Below are positions 1 to 7,231 of a DNA stretch of 60,256 nt, one piece after another. The notes under the pieces are model-generated. The model was not told the origin of the DNA. It saw nothing but the letters and a program-made list of their open reading frames with translations, and did not search any database. Position 1 is the first letter of the stretch. Each line of letters opens with the position of its first letter. The position numbers and the translations under genes were made by a program. This DNA is from Collinsella sp. 4_8_47FAA (lineage in GTDB: Bacteria > Actinomycetota > Coriobacteriia > Coriobacteriales > Coriobacteriaceae), in assembly GCF_000763055.1 (NCBI RefSeq), contig NZ_KN214134.1, positions 685,283 through 745,538 of the forward strand, read 5' to 3'.

Positions 1-540
1 GATGCTGTGCGGCGGTCTCCCCGACTCCCGCGTCGAGCGGAAGACGGAGCGGCACAGGCTCAACCGCGGCGGCAACCGGCAGGCGAACTGGGCGCTCTAC
101 GAGATCGCGATCAAGCGCATGGCATACGACGAGAGGACGAAGAGGTACGTGGCGAAGCGAACCTCCGAGGGGAAGTCCCGGAGGGAGGCGATCCGCTGCC
201 TGAAGCGCTACATAGCGCGGGAGGTGTACCGCGTGCTCATGGACCCGAACCCCGACGGCGCCGCGCCGGAAGGCCCCGAGCTCGCGAAGATGCGCAAGGC
301 GATGCGGGTGACCCAGAAGCAGGCCGCCGCGGGGCTCGGCATGTCCGCGGCCTCACTCGGTCACCTGGAACATGGGAGACGGCGGTCGACGAAACTGGAG
401 AGGAGGTATTACGAGCTCCTGTGCGAATTGAAGGGAGCGCTCCCGCAAACTGCCTATTGACAACTTATAGGAGCGTCGGTTTAGTTTTCGTTATTCGGGC
501 TGTGCTTGGCTATTGCAAAAAAGTCTACTCACTTAGGTTT
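1..540 (+). mobile_element. IS110-family insertion element, right part only
   Basis: The window opens inside an IS110-type element; its left end lies outside. The visible part is the transposase C-terminus and the short tail after its stop codon. Directly at the stop begins TTGACAACTTATAGGAGCGT, a sequence I associate with the right ends of many IS110 elements. The exact boundary cannot be placed, because IS110 members lack clear terminal inverted repeats; the 540 end is a guess. By about 600 the sequence becomes the 3' end of trmB. Confidence 0.5.
2..460 (+). CDS. IS110-family transposase, C-terminal part, fused to an XRE-type HTH (5' partial)
   Basis: This reading frame is open at the window edge, so the catalytic N-terminal part is missing. 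Residues about 5-80 look like the Transposase_20 C-terminal region of IS110/IS116/IS902 transposases: a run of the type GGNRQANWALYEIAIKRM, then TSEGKSRREAIRCLKRYIAR. IS110 enzymes are DEDD-type recombinases guided by a bridge RNA encoded in the element's non-coding end. Residues about 92-145 are an additional helix-turn-helix of the XRE/Cro type (VTQKQAAAGLGMSAASLGHL), which I do not regard as part of a standard IS110 transposase. The stop is followed immediately by IS110-like end sequence, so the HTH is inside the element and not a downstream host gene. Its role is unknown; self-regulation or DNA tethering are guesses. Confidence 0.7.
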   Translation: MLCGGLPDSRVERKTERHRLNRGGNRQANWALYEIAIKRMAYDERTKRYVAKRTSEGKSRREAIRCLKRYIAREVYRVLMDPNPDGAAPEGPELAKMRKAMRVTQKQAAAGLGMSAASLGHLEHGRRRSTKLERRYYELLCELKGALPQTAY

Positions 541-602
541 TGAGGGTTGCTTGCTGACGCCTATTTGCGCTTGTTTGCCGACACCGCGACCATCAGAGGT
601 CC

Positions 603-1442
603 CTAGGACTCTTGCGGCAGGCGCTTCTTGCCTTTGCGGGCGCGGTTTCTAAAGTTCTCGACGGCCTCTTCCATGCCCAGAGGTACATAGGTGAGCTCAT
701 CGAGGTTGTCGGGCAGGTAACAGGCAAGGCTTTGCTCCTGCGCGCGGCCTGCTGCGAGCTGTTCATCGCTGGGCTGCGCACCGGGCGTGGCACAAATGCC
801 ATAGACGGCGGCACCCATCTCGCGCGTGCGGCATTCATATTCGGTCTCGGGATGCTCGGGATGGTCGCGACGAACGTCGTCGCTTACCCAAAGCGTGTCG
901 TAGCCTGCCGCGGCAAACTGCCCCAGGGCGTAGTCGCGCAATGGCTTGCTGTCGGTTCGCAGTGTGACGGTGGCGCCGACTGCAAAGAGCGGGCGGTAGA
1001 GCATCAGATGGTCGACATGGACGAGTCGTTTTTTAGCGTACTTGGCCTTGGGCTGCGGCGTGGGAAAGTTAATGGTGATGGCATCGAGCTCGCCTGCGGC
1101 AAATAGCTGTGGCAGCGATGCCGCGCCTCGGGGCAGCACAAGCGCATTGGGCAGCTCCTGCTCGCAGATTTTCTGCGCGGCATAGGCGATGCAGATGGGC
1201 TCCTGGTCCATACCGATAAAGAGGGTGTTTGGCTCGTGGGCCGCGCGCTCTACAAGGTACGTTCCCTTGCCGCAGCCAAGATCCAGGTGAAGGTGTTCGA
1301 ATGGCTTGCTGCCAACTGGCGCACAGGCTTCACGCCAATCTCCGGCATAGGCCTCGGGGTTCGTCTCAATCGCATCGGCGTAGCGCTCCAGGCGCTCCTC
1401 GAGCACAAAGTTCTTAGGCGTGCGAACGTGGACGGCTCCCAT
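603..1442 (-). CDS. trmB: tRNA (guanine-N7)-methyltransferase TrmB
   Basis: TrmB transfers a methyl group from SAM to N7 of guanine 46 in the variable loop of tRNAs. The 279-residue product has the SAM-binding motif LDLGCGKG at residues 53-60. The family signature NFPTPQPKAKYAKKRL at 125-140 corresponds to the NFPDPWPKxRHxKRR motif of typical TrmB. A late YECRTREMG segment matches the family's C-terminal substrate region. It is somewhat longer than the usual 210-240 residues because of a 40-50 residue N-terminal extension and a basic C-terminal tail. The start is an ATG with AAGGAG 4 nt upstream. It follows another SAM methyltransferase gene on the same strand after a 118-nt gap, so they may be co-transcribed. 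The replacement of D and W by T and Q in the signature is a mild deviation. Confidence 0.87.
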   Translation of the reverse strand: MGAVHVRTPKNFVLEERLERYADAIETNPEAYAGDWREACAPVGSKPFEHLHLDLGCGKGTYLVERAAHEPNTLFIGMDQEPICIAYAAQKICEQELPNALVLPRGAASLPQLFAAGELDAITINFPTPQPKAKYAKKRLVHVDHLMLYRPLFAVGATVTLRTDSKPLRDYALGQFAAAGYDTLWVSDDVRRDHPEHPETEYECRTREMGAAVYGICATPGAQPSDEQLAAGRAQEQSLACYLPDNLDELTYVPLGMEEAVENFRNRARKGKKRLPQES

Positions 1443-1560
1443 GAGGCTCCTTGGTCATAAATATGGAACGCATAGCTGCGCGTTCCGTCAATGGGTTGAA
1501 AAGGGGTGGGCATTATTTGCCCGAAAGATGCGGTACGGCTCGACGGCGAGTCGTCGGTGC

Positions 1561-2433
1561 CTACAGGCGCTTGAGGATCACATAACGGTTGAGCTCGCCG
1601 CTGCGACCGTCGGCATGGAAGCGCTCAAGCTCGCGCACGGGGACCTCGCCGCTCTTGTAGAACGTACGGACGCCGCGCACCAGGTCGGTGATCTGCTGAT
1701 CGTCAAAGTGATGGCAGTAGCGGTAGGCGTGGCGGTCGTTTTGCCAGCCAATGAGGTGGTCGCCGGCTTCAAACTGCGCGGAATCGTAACCCTCAAACGG
1801 CGGGGTGAGCTCGGCGCGGGCTTCGGCTCGAACGGCCTTGCGCGCCATGCGCTCGTCGTTCATAAACTCCCAAAAGCTGATGGCGATGATGCCGCCCGGG
1901 CGCGTTTGCCGCACCAGGGCGTCGAGCACGCGTACGCGGTACTCGCACGACGGCACGTGGTGCATAAAGCCAAAGCAGACCGAGATATCGGCGAGCGGGG
2001 CGTCGAAAAGCACGTCGGGCGTCTCGGCGGGGTTGAGCTTCATAAGGGCGTCAAGCACGTCGAGTTCCTGGAAGTGCAGGTTGGGAATGCGCAGGGCGTG
2101 ACCGTGCGCATCGATAGCCAAATCCTGACACGAGTCAACACCATAGAACTCAAACGGGCAGCTGGCATCTGCCGAGGGGTTTGCGCCATCGACGCCCTTG
2201 GCGGCAAGTGCGCCGCCGGCGGCAAAGTTCTCGAATCGCATATTGCCGCAGGCAAGATCGAAGACGCGGACGGGATGCTCGATCGTGGCGACGTCGAGCT
2301 GTTCGAGCGCGATGTCCATGGTGCGCACCCAGCCGGGCCACGGGGCTTGGCGCGTATCGGAAAAGGAGGCGGAGTGCTCGCGATAGAACGTGTTATTGAG
2401 CTGGATGAGCGATGAGGCGAAATCGCGGTTCAC
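1561..2433 (-). CDS. class I SAM-dependent methyltransferase
   Basis: This is a 290-residue methyltransferase of the Rossmann class I fold. Motif I is VFDLACGNM at residues about 57-65. The acidic residue ending strand 2 lies in FYGVDSC, and a post-motif region reads PGGIIAISFWEFM. The N-terminal stretch FYREHSASFSDTRQAPWPGW resembles a group of bacterial and eukaryotic methyltransferases near the tRNA wobble-uridine enzymes (Trm9/ALKBH8-like), but that link is an inference from similarity in memory. I chose the GTG at 2433 because GGAGGG lies 10 nt upstream; the frame is open further upstream but has no better site. trmB follows on the same strand. The substrate cannot be told from the sequence; RNA is possible given the neighbour. 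Confidence 0.72.
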   Translation of the reverse strand: MNRDFASSLIQLNNTFYREHSASFSDTRQAPWPGWVRTMDIALEQLDVATIEHPVRVFDLACGNMRFENFAAGGALAAKGVDGANPSADASCPFEFYGVDSCQDLAIDAHGHALRIPNLHFQELDVLDALMKLNPAETPDVLFDAPLADISVCFGFMHHVPSCEYRVRVLDALVRQTRPGGIIAISFWEFMNDERMARKAVRAEARAELTPPFEGYDSAQFEAGDHLIGWQNDRHAYRYCHHFDDQQITDLVRGVRTFYKSGEVPVRELERFHADGRSGELNRYVILKRL

Positions 2434-2700
2434 GGCGCGGAACTCCCTCCGTTGGCGGTGCGGAATAAACAGTACGACCATACTACCGTTAACGCAGCAA
2501 CGGGGACAACCGAGCCGTGGGTCATTGCTTTGTTTGGACACATTTCCGCAGCTCATATGTGCCCGCAACCGCCGGTTGTCAAAAATCTCACTAGAATAGG
2601 TGGCATGCTTTTGGCGGTGGCGGATAGATTTTTAACTGTGCAAGGCGCCTTAAGAACAAAAACGGTCCGGCGGCACGGCTGGCATCACATAGGAGGAACC

Positions 2701-3423
2701 ATGAATGTAGAAACTGCACAGCGGCTCGCCGACCTTCGTCGCAGCAAGGGCTTTAGCCAAGAAGGGCTGGCACGAAAGCTGGGACTGTCGCGCCAGGCGG
2801 TCAGTAAATGGGAGCGCGCGGAGAGCTCGCCCGATACCGAGAACCTGATCTCGCTCGCCAAGCTCTATGGCGTGAGTTTGGACGAGCTCCTCAATCCGAG
2901 CGATGAGATCGAGGACGATATCGAGTTTGAGAACGAGGACCGCGCTCGTCAGCGCGAGGCCGAGGCGGCAGAGCGCGCCCGCACCCATGAGGCGGCGGCA
3001 CGCGCCGCCGAGGCGGCAACGCAGACGAGTGATGCCGCCGCCAAGGCGGCGCAGGCGGCAAGCTGGAGTGCGCAGGCCGCCAATGCCGCTACGGCGCAGG
3101 CGACGAGTGGCACCGCGGTTGGCTCGACTCCGGTGAAGGGCCCGTTCCAGTCGTTCCCGTATTGGGCCGTGTGCTGGCTGCTGTTCTTTTTGCTGATGTT
3201 CCTGTTTGGTGCCGGTCCCTTTGCCGCGCTGATCTTCTTTACGATTCCCATCTATCACTGGGTGGCGCGTGCGCTCGATGGCGATTGGGCGCGCGGGGAT
3301 ATTCAGGTTGGCCCGGCGTCGGTGGCGATCAAGGTCCAGGGGAAGGATACTTCTGCGGAACCTGATGCTGGCGTGGCTACCGCGGCCACCGCTGAGCCAT
3401 GTGCCAAAGAGGGTGACGAATGA
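2701..3423 (+). CDS. membrane-anchored XRE-family regulator
   Basis: The 240-residue protein starts with a canonical XRE helix-turn-helix (residues about 6-60: SQEGLARKLGLSRQAVSKWE, then LAKLYGVSLDELL). An acidic linker and an alanine/arginine-rich helical stretch (about 85-135, probably a coiled coil) follow. Two hydrophobic segments near residues 155-195 (WAVCWLLFFLLMFLFGAG; FAALIFFTIPIYHW) should be transmembrane. The start ATG has AGGAGG 5 nt upstream; the longer upstream frame has no such support. The stop overlaps the start of the DUF4097 gene by 4 nt (ATGA), which indicates translational coupling. A DNA-binding head tethered to the membrane and paired with an exported beta-strand protein suggests envelope-stress sensing. 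This is inference: neither the signal nor the target operator is visible. Confidence 0.78.
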   Translation: MNVETAQRLADLRRSKGFSQEGLARKLGLSRQAVSKWERAESSPDTENLISLAKLYGVSLDELLNPSDEIEDDIEFENEDRARQREAEAAERARTHEAAARAAEAATQTSDAAAKAAQAASWSAQAANAATAQATSGTAVGSTPVKGPFQSFPYWAVCWLLFFLLMFLFGAGPFAALIFFTIPIYHWVARALDGDWARGDIQVGPASVAIKVQGKDTSAEPDAGVATAATAEPCAKEGDE

Positions 3424-4319
3424 TGAAGCTCTCGCATGAATCCAAGCTGCGCCTGGGCGTCGGCATCGGAGCGTTCGTGCTCATCATCGGACTTGTCTTT
3501 GGCATTTCGCGGACATTGATTCATTTTGATGGTCCGTGGGATCTCGACGATGTTGTATCCGGCCTGTCTGGTATGGACGATGTGGTGGACGAGGGCGATC
3601 TTTTGGATGACGGTAACTATTCCGCTCAGCCTCAGCAGCTTTCGAGCGAAACCTTTGATGCCGACGCGTTCACATCGCTTGACTTGGACGTGACGTCGGG
3701 CACGGTCGAGGTCAAACACGTCTCCGGCGGGCCAGTGCGCGTAATTGAAAGCGGTCGCGTGGCAACGGGGACCGTTGCCTTCGATGCGGCAACCCAGAAC
3801 CTGGCCGAAATCAAGGGCTCTACGCTCAAGATTCGCCAATTCGATTGCGATGACGAGCGCGCCATTGACCGCACGGTTACCGTCGAACTGCCGCGCGAAG
3901 TTGCCGATAACATGGTGGGCATTACAGCGAATGTAGGATCGGGTGATCTGACGGTCGCGGGCATTGCGTGCCATGACCTCAACCTGACTCTGGACTCGGG
4001 AGACGTTGAGTTTACGGGCACCGTGACCGATACCCTGAATGCCGAGGTCGGTTCGGGCGATGTGACGTTCGAGCTCTACCAGGCCCCCGCGAAGTCGATG
4101 GATGTGAGTGTGGGCTCGGGCGACGTGGAGATGACGGTTCCGAACTCTACGGGCTTTAAGGCGATCCTCACCTTGGGCAGTGGCGACTTCGAGAGCGATT
4201 TCCTTCCGCTTGGCTACGACGGCGAGACCATTTTGAATCTTGAATTCGATAACGGCGATAAGTCTGCCACGTATCGTTTTGAGGTCGGTTCGGGCGACAT
4301 GTCGTTTGACCCGGAGTGA
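3420..4319 (+). CDS. DUF4097-family beta-strand repeat protein
   Basis: This 299-residue protein has one N-terminal transmembrane segment (about residues 11-29, GVGIGAFVLIIGLVFGIS) and then an extracytoplasmic region. That region is built of short beta repeats, each closing with an SGD turn: VGSGDLTV, LDSGDVEF, VGSGDVTF, VGSGDVEM, LGSGDFES and VGSGDMSF. This periodic pattern is typical of the DUF4097 (putative adhesin, beta-helix) family, found in many Gram-positive membrane proteins next to PspC/LiaI-type or XRE regulators. The ATG overlaps the stop of the preceding gene, so the pair should be made together. The molecular function is unknown. A hairpin about 46 nt after the stop probably ends the transcript. 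Confidence 0.75.
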   Translation: MMKLSHESKLRLGVGIGAFVLIIGLVFGISRTLIHFDGPWDLDDVVSGLSGMDDVVDEGDLLDDGNYSAQPQQLSSETFDADAFTSLDLDVTSGTVEVKHVSGGPVRVIESGRVATGTVAFDAATQNLAEIKGSTLKIRQFDCDDERAIDRTVTVELPREVADNMVGITANVGSGDLTVAGIACHDLNLTLDSGDVEFTGTVTDTLNAEVGSGDVTFELYQAPAKSMDVSVGSGDVEMTVPNSTGFKAILTLGSGDFESDFLPLGYDGETILNLEFDNGDKSATYRFEVGSGDMSFDPE

Positions 4320-4365
4320 CATGCGGTTTTGGGAGATCAGTACATATAGGCATGCTCTTTGATGG

Positions 4366-4400
4366 AGGCGCCGGGGCCGTGGTCGGCTCCGGCGCCTTTG
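4366..4400 (+). terminator. putative terminator after the XRE/DUF4097 pair
   Basis: AGGCGCCGG (4366-4374) pairs with CCGGCGCCT (4389-4397) around a 14-nt loop and is followed by a short TTTG run. It lies between the DUF4097 stop and the elp3 start. Confidence 0.55.
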
Positions 4401-4416
4401 CCTTTACAATGGGGGC

Positions 4417-6324
4417 ATGGAACAGATTATCTTGAACATACTCGAGGCTCTGCGTCGCGGCGAGACCGTGGACGACAAAGCGCTCGTCAAACTGATACAT
4501 GCCGAGGCGCGCCGTGAGGGCGCCGACAAACGCGATTTGGCCAAGCGCCGTCTGCTGCCGTTCTACCAGCGGGTTAAACGCGAGGAGCCGGCTCGGTGGG
4601 CTGCGTGGAATGTCGATTCCGATCTGGAACGTCAACTGCTGCAGGCGCTGCGCATGAAGCCGCGCCGAACGGCTTCGGGCGTGGCGACCATTACCGTCAT
4701 CACCAAGCCCTGGCCATGCTCGGGCGATTGCCTGTTTTGCCCCAACGATTTGCGCATGCCCAAAAGCTATCTGCACGCCGAGCCGGCGTGCGCCCGTGCG
4801 GAACAAAATTGCTTTGACCCGTATCTGCAGGTGAGCGCTCGTCTGACCGCGCTTTCGCAGATGGGGCATGCAACCGACAAGATCGAGCTTATCGTTCTTG
4901 GCGGTACCTGGAGCGACTATCCGCAAGGGTATCAGGCATGGTTTGTGTCGGAGCTCTTCCGTGCACTCAATGATGATGCGGTGGCGGGCGTGGCGGCCAA
5001 CCCCATGTTGGCGCGTCCGGGCATCAGTCGTGCCGAGGCGGGGCGTCTGCTCGATGACGCTCCCGCCGATGCCCTGCCGCCGGTGATAGTAGAGCGCCGC
5101 GAGCGCTATCGGGCCGCCGGCATTTCGACAGACGAGGCCGAGCTCGCTGCCGGCGTTGCCGACGAGCAGGAGCGTGTAGATGCTGCCGTGGGCGGCTACA
5201 ACCGTGCGGTGCGTCGTCTGTACGGCCCCGGTACGCCGTGGGGCGAGGTCACCGAGTGGCAGACGGCAACGATGGAGGAGCTCGAGCGTCAGCAGCTCAT
5301 CAACGAGACGGCGAAGCATCGCGTGGTGGGACTCGTTATCGAGACGCGCCCCGATGCCGTAACGCCGCAGGCCCTCACGCTTATCCGCCGCCTGGGCTGC
5401 ACCAAGATTCAGATGGGTATCCAGAGCCTCAACCAGCACCTGCTCGATATCAACGAGCGCCGCATTTCGGTGGCTCAGGTCGAGCGGGCGTTTTCGCTTG
5501 CGCGCCTGTTTGGCTTTAAGATCCACGCGCATTTTATGCTTAACCTGTTGGGCGCCACGCCCGAGGGGGACAAGCGCGACTACGAGCGCTTTATGACCGA
5601 AGGGGCCTTTATGCCCGACGAGGTCAAGGTCTACCCGTGTGTGCTCATCGAGGGCTCGCGTCTGGTGGGCTGCTATGAGCGTGGCGAGTGGCGCCCCTAT
5701 ACCGAGGAAGAGCTGCTCGATGTGTTGGCCGATGACATCGTGGTGACGCCGGCGTTCTGCCGCATCAGTCGCATGATTCGCGACTTTAGCTCCGACGACA
5801 TCATGGTGGGCAACAAGAAGCCCAACCTGCGTCAGCTCGTTGAGAACCGCCTGGCTGCTCGGGGTGACGGTACGACAGTGCGTGAGATCCGCTATCGCGA
5901 GATTAGCACGGCGGGTGCCGACCTGGATGAGTTGACCCTTGACGAGGAAGTGACGTACGAGACGCCGGTGACGCACGAGCGCTTTTTGCAGTGGGTGACG
6001 CCGCAGGGCAAGATCGCGGGCTTTTTGCGGCTGTCGCTTCCCGATCGTGCTTTTGTTGCCGCGCATGCGGGCGAATTGCCGACGACGCCGGACGAGGCGA
6101 TGATTCGCGAGGTGCACGTGTATGGCATGGCGGCGCGCGTGGGCGACCAAGGCCAGGCGGCGCAGCATCACGGGTTGGGGCGTTTGCTCGTAGAGCGTGC
6201 GTGCGAGATTGCCCGAGATGCGGGCTATGCGCGCATCAACGTGATTAGCGCGATTGGCACACGCGAGTACTATCGCCATCTTGGATTTTATGACCATGGC
6301 CTTTATCTGCAAAAGGAGCTCTAG
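4417..6324 (+). CDS. Elp3-like radical SAM / GNAT tRNA uridine-34 modifying enzyme
   Basis: The 635-residue protein has the architecture of bacterial and archaeal Elp3: a radical SAM barrel followed by a GNAT acetyltransferase domain. Its likely role is carboxymethylation of the wobble uridine (cm5U34) in tRNA. The cysteines of the 4Fe-4S cluster are in CSGDCLFC (C101, C105, C108), preceded by the family-typical ITKPWPC. LIVLGGTWSDYP and the IQMGIQSLNQ segment fit the Elp3 radical SAM core. The GNAT domain occupies about residues 500-635 and ends with an acetyl-CoA-binding-like GLGRLLVERACEIARDAGYARI and a YYRHLGFYDHG motif. The ATG sits very close to a GGGGG run (about 2 nt), so initiation there is not ideal, but no better start exists nearby. 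The next gene starts directly after the stop codon. Confidence 0.82.
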   Translation: MEQIILNILEALRRGETVDDKALVKLIHAEARREGADKRDLAKRRLLPFYQRVKREEPARWAAWNVDSDLERQLLQALRMKPRRTASGVATITVITKPWPCSGDCLFCPNDLRMPKSYLHAEPACARAEQNCFDPYLQVSARLTALSQMGHATDKIELIVLGGTWSDYPQGYQAWFVSELFRALNDDAVAGVAANPMLARPGISRAEAGRLLDDAPADALPPVIVERRERYRAAGISTDEAELAAGVADEQERVDAAVGGYNRAVRRLYGPGTPWGEVTEWQTATMEELERQQLINETAKHRVVGLVIETRPDAVTPQALTLIRRLGCTKIQMGIQSLNQHLLDINERRISVAQVERAFSLARLFGFKIHAHFMLNLLGATPEGDKRDYERFMTEGAFMPDEVKVYPCVLIEGSRLVGCYERGEWRPYTEEELLDVLADDIVVTPAFCRISRMIRDFSSDDIMVGNKKPNLRQLVENRLAARGDGTTVREIRYREISTAGADLDELTLDEEVTYETPVTHERFLQWVTPQGKIAGFLRLSLPDRAFVAAHAGELPTTPDEAMIREVHVYGMAARVGDQGQAAQHHGLGRLLVERACEIARDAGYARINVISAIGTREYYRHLGFYDHGLYLQKEL

Positions 6325-7203
6325 ATGGACAAGCCGAGTGTTTCTGCCGGCGTCGTTGCCGGCGTTGCTCTGGGAGCCGCGGCGCTTGGTGCGGCCGCCG
6401 TCGCTGTTCGTGCTGCCTGTCTGCAGGTTGCGCGAACCCGCAATGGGTTGGCGCGTGTGAAACGCGTGCACGATGAGGGCGGCGACGAAGTCCGCGTATT
6501 GGTGCAAGGCGGCGTCTACCAAAGCGCGAGTTACATTGGCGAACGCTGGGCGGAGCCCGTCTTTGCGTACTATCGCGCGTTTGACGACGTGTTTGAGGCT
6601 AAGGACGCAATGCGTGATGCTTATGGGCATGGTATCGACCGTATGCTCATGCTGGGCGGCGGCGGGTTTGCCTATCCCAAATTTGCGCTGATGTCGCACG
6701 AGAGCTTGCGCATGGACGTCATTGAGTACGATGCCGAGATTACGCGCCTGGCGCGCCGTTGGTTCTACCTGGACGAGCTGGAGCGCACGGTGGGCGATCG
6801 CCTGCGGGTGATTACCGCTGAGGCTCGCTCGTATCTGGGCGTGACGAGCGTGGGCCATCGTCGCTACGACGTGGTCGTGAGCGATTGCTTTGGCGGTGCC
6901 GAGCCCGTACGCGAGTTGGCAACGGTTGAGGCGTTGCGTTTGGTGCGGGGTAGCTTGAACTCGGGCGGCATCTACGTGGCTAATATCGTGAGCTCGAACG
7001 AGGGGAACGATGTGACGTTCCTACGCGACTGCGCTGCCACGGCACTCGAGGTGTTCGCCCACGCCTGGGTGGTCCCGTGTGGCGATGCGGAGTTCGGCGG
7101 CGAGGAGAACTACCTGCTCATCGCCAGCGACGGCGACTATGCCTTTGCCGAAGCCGTGCCTTTTGACGTCGACTTCCTCGGCACTGCCCTTCACGACAAG
7201 TAA
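6325..7203 (+). CDS. spermidine-synthase-like (fused Rossmann) membrane protein
   Basis: The 292-residue protein begins with a hydrophobic, alanine-rich segment (residues about 7-30), likely a membrane anchor or uncleaved signal. A Rossmann domain of the spermidine synthase / SAM methyltransferase superfamily follows: LMLGGGGFAYPKF (about 109-121), DVIEYDAEITRLAR with the ribose-binding acidic residue, and YDVVVSDCFGG in place of the YDVIxxDxxDP motif of true polyamine aminopropyltransferases. Because that motif is altered and there is a membrane segment, I would not call it speE. Its ATG follows the elp3 stop with no gap, and the AAGGAGC inside the end of elp3 serves as ribosome binding site, so the two are coupled. 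Substrate unknown. Confidence 0.65.
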   Translation: MDKPSVSAGVVAGVALGAAALGAAAVAVRAACLQVARTRNGLARVKRVHDEGGDEVRVLVQGGVYQSASYIGERWAEPVFAYYRAFDDVFEAKDAMRDAYGHGIDRMLMLGGGGFAYPKFALMSHESLRMDVIEYDAEITRLARRWFYLDELERTVGDRLRVITAEARSYLGVTSVGHRRYDVVVSDCFGGAEPVRELATVEALRLVRGSLNSGGIYVANIVSSNEGNDVTFLRDCAATALEVFAHAWVVPCGDAEFGGEENYLLIASDGDYAFAEAVPFDVDFLGTALHDK

Positions 7204-7231
7204 GTCTCCCCGTCCCAAAAAAAGACTGGTT

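Noticed and set aside
2452-2700. Longer N-terminus for the XRE regulator
   Set aside because: The frame is open upstream of 2701, but the HTH begins right at the ATG with an AGGAGG site, and the upstream residues look random.
4168-6858. Minus-strand open frame of 896 codons opposite elp3
   Set aside because: Antisense to three real genes, spans their boundaries, has no recognisable domain, and is rich in R, H, A and L as mirror translations are.
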